Under the pieces are notes generated by a model, which did not search any database, had not been told where the DNA came from, and worked only from the letters and a program-made list of their open reading frames with translations. Shown in pieces: positions 6,252 to 12,059 of a stretch of DNA of 12,059 bases. The DNA is from JTS-AC122 sp041742635. Its GTDB lineage: Bacteria > Planctomycetota > Phycisphaerae > Phycisphaerales > UBA1924. The stretch's first letter is position 1, and each line of letters opens with the position of its first letter. The position numbers were made by a program, and so were the translations under genes. The DNA lies in assembly GCA_041742635.1 (NCBI GenBank), contig JBGSIF010000369.1, positions 1 to 12,059 of the forward strand. The letters are read 5' to 3'.

Positions 6252-7175
6252 GTGACGACCCACGCCGACGATGCCTGGACGACGCGACGACTCCTGAAGT
6301 GGATGAACGATGCGTTCACGCGCCACCAACTCGACTCGCCGCGGCTATTCTCCGAACTGCTCATGGCGCATGTGCTCGGGTGCGACCGGCTGAAGTTATA
6401 CATGGATGCCGACCGCGCCGCAAGCCCGCTCGAACGCGCCACCCTGCGCGACCTCGTGGCCCGCGCGCTCAAGCACGAGCCGGTGCAATACCTCGTCGGC
6501 GAAGCCTGGTTCTTCGGCCTCCCCCTGCACGTCGATCGGCGCGTGCTCATCCCGCGCCCTTCCACCGAAACCATCATCGAGCAAGTACTCCAACACGCGC
6601 GGGCCGAACCCGGCTTCGGCGGCAAATCCGGCGAGGGAGTCTGCTTCGCCGATGTCTGCACCGGCTCCGGGTGCATCGCCGTTTCGCTCCTCAAGAACAT
6701 GCCCGAGGCCCGCGCGCTGGCGACGGATATCTCCGCCGACGCGCTCGAAGTCGCGGCCAAGAACGCCGCGCGACACGCCGTCCACGAGCGCGTCGAGTTC
6801 TTACGCGGCAACCTGCTCGAACCCCTCGTCGATCACCCCGCCGGACACGGGCTGCATTACCTGATCGCCAACCCGCCGTACATCCCGGATCACGAATGGG
6901 ACGCTGTTGCGCCGAACGTCAAGGACCACGAGCCGCACGGCGCACTCCGCGGCGGCGAGAGCGGACTGGACTTCGTCCGCCCGATTATCTTGAACGCTTG
7001 CGAACGGCTCCGTCCCGGCGGCCTCTTGCTCGTCGAGGTCGCCAGCGCCACCGCGCCGGCGGTGCTCGACCTTGCCCTCTCGCAGCCGGGGTTCGAGGAC
7101 GCCAAGAACGGCACCCGGATCGAGAAAGATTTCGAGGGACTGCCGCGCGTGCTGATCGCTCGCCGCAAGCCGTAG
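6252..7175 (+). CDS. prmC: Peptide chain release factor N5-glutamine methyltransferase PrmC
   Basis: PrmC (HemK) methylates the glutamine of the GGQ motif in release factors RF1 and RF2, using S-adenosylmethionine. From the GTG at 6252 the protein has 307 residues. The N-terminal helical domain ends with EPVQYLVGEAWFFGLPLHV (76-94) and VLIPRPSTE (98-106), where the usual sequence is RPETE. SAM-binding motif I is DVCTGSGCIAV (134-144), followed by ATDIS (157-161). The catalytic NPPY lies at 207-210. GGESGLDFVRP (234-244) and RPGGLLLVEV (254-263) complete the family pattern. An in-frame GTG at 6216 would add 12 residues with no family match and no ribosome binding site; 6252 is preferred because of the -10 box. 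Family is firm, though the start is less so. The usual neighbour prfA is not in this window. The Ser for Glu change in RPETE is unusual but lies outside NPPY. Confidence 0.93.
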   Translation: MTTHADDAWTTRRLLKWMNDAFTRHQLDSPRLFSELLMAHVLGCDRLKLYMDADRAASPLERATLRDLVARALKHEPVQYLVGEAWFFGLPLHVDRRVLIPRPSTETIIEQVLQHARAEPGFGGKSGEGVCFADVCTGSGCIAVSLLKNMPEARALATDISADALEVAAKNAARHAVHERVEFLRGNLLEPLVDHPAGHGLHYLIANPPYIPDHEWDAVAPNVKDHEPHGALRGGESGLDFVRPIILNACERLRPGGLLLVEVASATAPAVLDLALSQPGFEDAKNGTRIEKDFEGLPRVLIARRKP

Positions 7176-7184
7176 CACGCACTG

Positions 7185-7206
7185 GGCTCCACATCGATGT
7201 GCAGCC
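7185..7206. repeat. 22-base near-perfect palindrome after prmC
   Basis: GGCT (7185-7188), C, then CACATC/GATGTG (7190-7201), C and AGCC (7203-7206) form a symmetric sequence with a single mismatched pair; the central 12 bases are perfect. It begins nine bases after the prmC stop. No T run follows, so it is not a standard intrinsic terminator. It may be the 3'-end hairpin of the prmC message or a dimeric protein site. Confidence 0.55.
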
Positions 7207-7231
7207 GCGAGCGCCGCTTTCAATGAAGGCT

Positions 7232-7261
7232 AAAAAAAACACCCCGTCGCGCAACGGGGTG
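7232..7261 (-). terminator. Intrinsic terminator of the giant gene
   Basis: On the minus strand CACCCCGT (7261-7254) and ACGGGGTG (7247-7240) pair perfectly around a 6-base loop and are followed by eight T (7239-7232). It lies 35 bases after the stop of the giant gene. On the plus strand no T run follows the hairpin, so it would not be a good terminator for prmC. Confidence 0.9.
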
Positions 7262-7296
7262 AATGGTGGTACACAGAGTTTCTACATCGCACGGCT

Positions 7297-10200
7297 TTAC
7301 AGCGGCACTTCCTTGAAGAGAATGATCTTGGGCTTGTCGCCGCGGCGGACGACGTTCGACCGATCTACAACCATGACGAACCGACGTGCGATCGACGGTA
7401 CTAGCGGATCCTGATCCGACAGCCCCTCGACATCGCCCTGCATGTAGCCGTGGACGAGGAACGAGCAGGTAAAGACGTCGCTACGAACGTTCATTGATGC
7501 GAGGAGTGAGTTGGCGATGGCGAGTTTGGCATCGTAGGAGTCGGCCCGCTTGAGGTTCGCCGGACGATACTGCCCGGCTTCGCTTTGGTCGATAAGACCG
7601 TCGTTGTTCACATCAAACGTAGTCGTGGTGGATGTGACGCCGGGGTAGCCTTGGATGGGCAACAACATGCCATTGGCCACTCCGACAACCCCGAGCCGAT
7701 CGACCCCGTGGTTCTGTGCACGGTTGAGTGCCGAGCCGTTGCCCGTGTTCCTCATGCGAACCGCGAGGAGTTCGCCGACCGAACGGAACCCCGGCTCCTC
7801 ACGCAGCCCATTGATGAACGTGTTCTTTCGGCGAGCATACATCCCAGGCATGTTCCCCTGATTCGTCCCGGTGAAGTCCACTTCCTGCATGGTGCTCGTC
7901 ACGCCGAACGGTCGAACCGGCAGGCTGACCCCGTCGCGGTACGACGCCACTGCTGTCGATACGTCCCATGCCCCTTCGGCGGTGTTGAACAGCGGCGTCT
8001 GCGGCGGCGTCGCGCCGGGGTTGTTCGCCAAGATCCACGGCGAGTTCGATGGCAACCCCGGGAACGAATCCGGTGCCATCAGCGGCGACGTTGCGTCGAG
8101 GCACGCAATCGGCGCAGTATTCGGATTGATAGTCCCGTGCGTGAGTGCCGTCGTCGAACCCCACGAGTTCGTCCGGAACCGGTCCAGAACATTGAGCGCG
8201 AGCGGGATACCAAGCCCGAGCGTACGGTCGGCGGAGCCGTAGTCGAAGTCGCCGTTGTTGTTCGCGTCGATAAACGGCACGAACTCATCGAGCAACAGCC
8301 GACCACGATCGAGCCGACGGATCGGGATCGTGGGTGCCGTCACCTCGTGGCAGACCCGGTCGTAGAGCGTGTTAGGAGGCGGGGTGTAGTAATCCGAAGA
8401 CAGGGCCAACACTTCTGCAAGTGTCATCCATTCTCGCTCAAGTCGCTCAAAGGCATTCACCGCGCCTGTACCCAACGCCGGTTCCTGGTGTGGACCGACC
8501 GCAAGGGGGATCAGCATATCGCCCGCGCGTGTGAACAAACCAGCGTTGCGCGGCTTTCCACCTCGCTCGTTCCCACTCAGAACGATCTCGGGCGCAACCA
8601 ATGAGTACTTCAACATGTTGCTCTGGCTAACCGGGATGTCATTCCCGGTTTTCATCTGCGGAAGATTACGGATCTGCTGTGGCAACGCCATCGTTGTAGC
8701 GCTGGTCAGGACCGACACCATGTCGGCGATGGTGCGGTACTTCGAGACCGCGTTGCCGGAACCGCCGAACTCGCCGACCGCACCGAGAGTACGATCCGAC
8801 ACTTCTTCTTGGTTGTAGAGCGTGCCGGGTATGGTGCCGCCGTAAGTCTGGTCACGCCGACGGGCCTCGATGCACCAAGGCGGCATGGTGCCTGCAATAA
8901 GAGTGTCCCCCGGCGCGAGGTTCGGGCGCCGGATCGAACCCCAGTAGATCAGAGAAAAACCCGTATTATCACGTGCAGTCGCCGCAACGGCGTCGTCGCC
9001 CGCCTCGGAGCCGCCGACCTCGTTTCCTTCGTTTTCGAGGTTGATGTACAGCGACTTCACACCATCCACGCCGGGTTGTGTAATCGGGTCGAACAACCGG
9101 TCCACGAGCAGATCGTTTGCGGTCAGGTTGATGGGTGCCGTTTCGGTCGCGCTGTTCTTCGGCCTCATCACGCGCCAGATCATCACCCCATCTCGGAACG
9201 CTGGGCGGAAGTTCTCGGCACCCGTGGTATTCCCAAGCCGAGGTGCTGTCTTGATGTTGTGAAGGTCCAGAATCCCGTAGGCCGGCTCGGCGTTCGAGGG
9301 TACAGTCGGCGTACCAAGTTTCGGATCAATCATCGTCAGTTGAACATGGCGCCCGACACCGAACTGCGCATCAAGAAACGAGTTCACGCTGAACGTCGTG
9401 GATGGCGTGCCGTTGCGGCTCCCCGCTACCAGCACACGCCGCTCCATCTCTGCTCGCGGCCAACTCAGACAATAAAACACCTGTGTCTGCCCCGGCAACA
9501 GTGTCGTCTCATTGAAGGTGCCCGTGCCCGCTCCCGTCGGCGGCGTGAACTGCCCAAGCCGATACGCATTCCCGGCATACTCGACGTAGTACAACATCCC
9601 GTCGGTGCCACCATTATCCAGTCGCACCGCACGATCAAACGGGTTCGTTATCTGAAAGCCGATCACTTCGCCGATGTAGTCCGGGTTCCGGGCACTACGA
9701 TCCAAACGGATTGTGACTTCAGGAAACGGGTCGCCAGGCATAGGTGGGAACGGCGTCTGATCACGCCACTCATCATCCTGACCGCTCGGGCTTTCCCCCG
9801 TCACACGCGTCGGCGGCAAGTCCGTGAACATCGCGTACGACACCGCCTCCGTGATAAACGGCTGCGCCTCAATCCCAAAGATGTTCACCTGCTCCGTCGC
9901 GTCCAGGTCGCCGTTGCTCTGCGCAAGTTGTGCATTGGGTCGTTCGACCTTCAGCCATGGGTAGTTCGTCGTATCCGTGATCGTCCCCGGCGTCAATTTC
10001 ACCGAGATCGCCGTCGGACCCGCGATATCCGGGTCCGTGTCGTTATCACTATCGATCGCATCGAACGTATTCACCGCCAGGTGCAATAGCGACCGGTACG
10101 CGAACTCCGCGCTCCCGCCGTAGTTCACCGCTTTCTTCCACGCCGGGCCGGAGACTCGCTTGCCCCACGAGTTCCGCGACACGTCCGCCGGCGCGTTCGG

Positions 10201-12059
10201 ATCGAACCGGTACGGCATGAGCGCATCCACCAAGTGCTCGATGTAATCAAGCCGATCCTGATCGTTCAACTGGTTCGTCGCGCTCCGCGGCAACTTGAGC
10301 ACGCGCGATAAGTCCACCTTCACTTCTTCATCCACGATCTCATTCGGATCGGCCTGTCGCACGCTGCCGGGCGTGAGCGAACTGATCGGCGACCCGCCGC
10401 TGACCGTCGTGATGCGCGACCGCACATCCGCGAACGCCATCAGCATCGCCGCTTCGTTCGCCCAGCCGTTTGTTTCGCCCTTCCCGTACCGCTCGAGCGC
10501 CCACGGGCGGTTGCTCCGCAGCGGCCCGAACCACGGCATCAGGAACGGCGCTTTATCCGACCGCCCATCGATGATCGCTTCCAAGTCGCTTCGGCGTGTG
10601 AAGTCGTTCGCGCTGCCGAACGCTCGCAGTTCCAGTTCGCTGTCGATCCCCAGCACCCCGCGTGTCTGCACGCCCGTGACGGGGTTGCCGCCGACGGTCA
10701 GGCCGACGAACCGTCCCTGCGGGAGCGAGCCGACCTGCGCGTAGTAGTTCTCGCGGTTCTCCAGCCCGCCGATGACGCGCCCGCCCAGGTTGTCCCACTG
10801 CCCCACCACCGCGGGCTGCTGCGGCGCGGGCTTCGGGATCACGCCGGTATCGATCGCCACGCGCTGCGCGCCGTACCCGTACTGCCCGATCGCGCGAGCC
10901 GCTTCGCGGTCATACGGATCCGCCGCACGCCCGTAGTTCGTCGGCCCCAGATCCGTCGGCTGCAACAACTCGTTGTACCCGATCCCCATCCCGCCTTCCA
11001 CATACCGGTTATACACGCTCGACAACGACAACAGCCCGCGCACGTCCACGTCCGCCGGCGACAACCCGAGTTTGTACGCCGATTCCGGATTCGATGCGTT
11101 GTACACCGGCTCGGCAGTCTGATCCGTCGCCGTGTTCACGTTCACCCGACCCGAGTTGTCCGTAATCTTCACCGCGTAAAACCAACGGATGCTCGGATCC
11201 TGCGGCAAGAGTGCCTCGATAAACGGCGTGTTCAGCGGGCTGGTCGGATCCAACCGCACCATCTCGAACCAGCGCGAATCGCCGATCCCATCACCATCCG
11301 CGTCGGCCCACTGATTCGGGTAATACTCATCCGTGCCCGGGTCAGGCGCGGTGTTGCGCCGATCCACATCGCGGATCGGGCGGAAAGCGTGGATCTGCCG
11401 CATCGTCCAGTGCGCGGGCACGAAGTCGCTCGCCACCGACCCATCGGGCAACGTGACCGACCCGCTCGCGGGCTGCACGTTCCCGTTCTGATCGAACAGG
11501 GTCAGCCGCTCGCTCATCCGCAGCCGCCCGCGTGCGTCCGTCCCGTACCCCGGCTCCGCACGGAAGTTGTTCCGCAGGTTCGTGAGGTTCACGAACCGCC
11601 CGTCCGGGCAGATGTTCGTGATGCTGAACCAGTCCCGCGCATTCAAGTACGGCTTCAACGGATCGATCAGCACCGTCGTCGTGATCCTGGTCGGCTCGAT
11701 CGACGATAACCACGGCGTGAACGCCCCGCCCGTCGTACTGAACGCCGCTTCCACCTCGCCCGTCGGCGGTGCGAACTGCCCGAAGACCGTCCGCATGTTC
11801 CCATCCACCGACGGCATATCCCACGCTTTGCGGTTCAGTCGCCGCACGCTCGCCGCCGCGTTCGGGACGCGGTCCGCATACGTATCCAGCCGGGCCGAAC
11901 CGATCACCTCAGCGATGTAATCCCGCACGAGGTCCACATGGTCGTCGATCTGATTCGCTTTGGCGAACGCCGCCGCACCACGCCGATCCGCCTGCGCAAT
12001 CGCGGCGTACACCACCGCGATGATCGCCATCAGCGCCAGCACACCGACGATCATCAGAA
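7297..12059 (-). CDS. Giant GspK/pseudopilin-like envelope protein (5' end outside window)
   Basis: The reading frame is open to the window edge. The first visible ATG is at 12054, but the frame continues upstream (CTG before it), so the true start and any prepilin leader are probably outside. Residue numbers count from 12054. Residues 1-20 are a hydrophobic helix followed by polar helical sequence (21-57), as in type II secretion minor pseudopilins. WFYAVKITDNSGRVNVNTA (291-309) and GTINPNTAPI (1307-1316) match the 'x-x-G-[RK]-[IV]-N-x-N-T-A' signature of GspK-like proteins. FRSVGELLAVR (1423-1433) also resembles that family. Asp-rich loops occur at 251-260, 668-676, 1263-1271 and 1481-1492; the last is a canonical EF-hand loop. 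The end has FVMVVDRSNVVRRGD (1559-1573). Typical GspK is about 300-350 residues, so this is four to five times longer; I do not recognise the middle part. It is probably exported or membrane-anchored, with its bulk outside the cytosol. The 35-base gap to the terminator ends the operon. Confidence 0.8.
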   Translation of the reverse strand, partial: LMIVGVLALMAIIAVVYAAIAQADRRGAAAFAKANQIDDHVDLVRDYIAEVIGSARLDTYADRVPNAAASVRRLNRKAWDMPSVDGNMRTVFGQFAPPTGEVEAAFSTTGGAFTPWLSSIEPTRITTTVLIDPLKPYLNARDWFSITNICPDGRFVNLTNLRNNFRAEPGYGTDARGRLRMSERLTLFDQNGNVQPASGSVTLPDGSVASDFVPAHWTMRQIHAFRPIRDVDRRNTAPDPGTDEYYPNQWADADGDGIGDSRWFEMVRLDPTSPLNTPFIEALLPQDPSIRWFYAVKITDNSGRVNVNTATDQTAEPVYNASNPESAYKLGLSPADVDVRGLLSLSSVYNRYVEGGMGIGYNELLQPTDLGPTNYGRAADPYDREAARAIGQYGYGAQRVAIDTGVIPKPAPQQPAVVGQWDNLGGRVIGGLENRENYYAQVGSLPQGRFVGLTVGGNPVTGVQTRGVLGIDSELELRAFGSANDFTRRSDLEAIIDGRSDKAPFLMPWFGPLRSNRPWALERYGKGETNGWANEAAMLMAFADVRSRITTVSGGSPISSLTPGSVRQADPNEIVDEEVKVDLSRVLKLPRSATNQLNDQDRLDYIEHLVDALMPYRFDPNAPADVSRNSWGKRVSGPAWKKAVNYGGSAEFAYRSLLHLAVNTFDAIDSDNDTDPDIAGPTAISVKLTPGTITDTTNYPWLKVERPNAQLAQSNGDLDATEQVNIFGIEAQPFITEAVSYAMFTDLPPTRVTGESPSGQDDEWRDQTPFPPMPGDPFPEVTIRLDRSARNPDYIGEVIGFQITNPFDRAVRLDNGGTDGMLYYVEYAGNAYRLGQFTPPTGAGTGTFNETTLLPGQTQVFYCLSWPRAEMERRVLVAGSRNGTPSTTFSVNSFLDAQFGVGRHVQLTMIDPKLGTPTVPSNAEPAYGILDLHNIKTAPRLGNTTGAENFRPAFRDGVMIWRVMRPKNSATETAPINLTANDLLVDRLFDPITQPGVDGVKSLYINLENEGNEVGGSEAGDDAVAATARDNTGFSLIYWGSIRRPNLAPGDTLIAGTMPPWCIEARRRDQTYGGTIPGTLYNQEEVSDRTLGAVGEFGGSGNAVSKYRTIADMVSVLTSATTMALPQQIRNLPQMKTGNDIPVSQSNMLKYSLVAPEIVLSGNERGGKPRNAGLFTRAGDMLIPLAVGPHQEPALGTGAVNAFERLEREWMTLAEVLALSSDYYTPPPNTLYDRVCHEVTAPTIPIRRLDRGRLLLDEFVPFIDANNNGDFDYGSADRTLGLGIPLALNVLDRFRTNSWGSTTALTHGTINPNTAPIACLDATSPLMAPDSFPGLPSNSPWILANNPGATPPQTPLFNTAEGAWDVSTAVASYRDGVSLPVRPFGVTSTMQEVDFTGTNQGNMPGMYARRKNTFINGLREEPGFRSVGELLAVRMRNTGNGSALNRAQNHGVDRLGVVGVANGMLLPIQGYPGVTSTTTTFDVNNDGLIDQSEAGQYRPANLKRADSYDAKLAIANSLLASMNVRSDVFTCSFLVHGYMQGDVEGLSDQDPLVPSIARRFVMVVDRSNVVRRGDKPKIILFKEVPL

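Noticed and set aside
6080..7414. Long plus-strand open frame overlapping prmC
   Set aside because: Extreme Arg/Pro content and complete overlap with prmC in another frame show it is a shadow of GC-rich coding DNA.
8809..10089. Long plus-strand open frame opposite the giant gene
   Set aside because: Arg/His/Val-rich antisense shadow of the giant gene, with no recognisable motif or ribosome binding site.

Overview
This 12,059-base window is GC-rich and densely coding. It most resembles a planctomycete, probably of the Phycisphaerae type. That placement is an inference from three things: the GspK-like giant envelope protein with DADGDG and NVNTA motifs, the style of the sigma factor, and the mixture of genes with strong, weak or no Shine-Dalgarno sequences. 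No rRNA, tRNA, CRISPR array, transposase or phage gene was seen.

Left part, minus strand (1-2445). A group-2-like sigma-70 factor (1154-2314) ends at a strong intrinsic terminator (1041-1070). An AIM24-family protein (260-991) follows with its own -10-like box and an excellent ribosome binding site. After 45 bases comes the start of queC (1-214, cut by the window edge), the preQ0 synthase of queuosine biosynthesis. AIM24 and queC could share a transcript.

Centre left. A 541-base AT-richer divergent spacer (2315-2855) separates the sigma gene from a plus-strand unit. That unit holds a Mn-type superoxide dismutase (2856-3497) and a 52-residue single-pass membrane protein (3560-3718), closed by a strong terminator (3779-3816). 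The terminator abuts the end of the convergent gene, asnB.

Centre. A long asparagine synthetase (3816-6008, minus) and prmC (6252-7175, plus; release-factor glutamine methyltransferase) diverge. Between them lies a nested 124-base palindromic element with 12-base perfect terminal inverted repeats. AsnB carries an in-frame insertion of about 65 residues in its glutaminase domain. The DNA of that insertion contains two hairpins and shares a 10-base core with the intergenic element. Both divergent genes lack a Shine-Dalgarno sequence and have a TAnnnT box about 5-6 bases before the start codon, so they may be leaderless.

Right part. A giant minus-strand gene (7297-12059, at least 1,585 codons, 5' end outside the window) encodes a pseudopilin/GspK-like protein. 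It has an N-terminal membrane helix, two N-x-N-T-A motifs and several Asp-rich calcium-type loops, and it ends at a strong terminator (7232-7261).

Apart from the sodA pair, the possible AIM24-queC pair and whatever precedes the giant gene, these look like separately expressed housekeeping or stress genes. I do not see a defence system, a biosynthetic cluster or another clear new multi-gene system. The most unusual content is the palindromic repeat DNA, the interrupted AsnB glutaminase domain, the giant GspK-like protein and the small membrane protein next to sodA.
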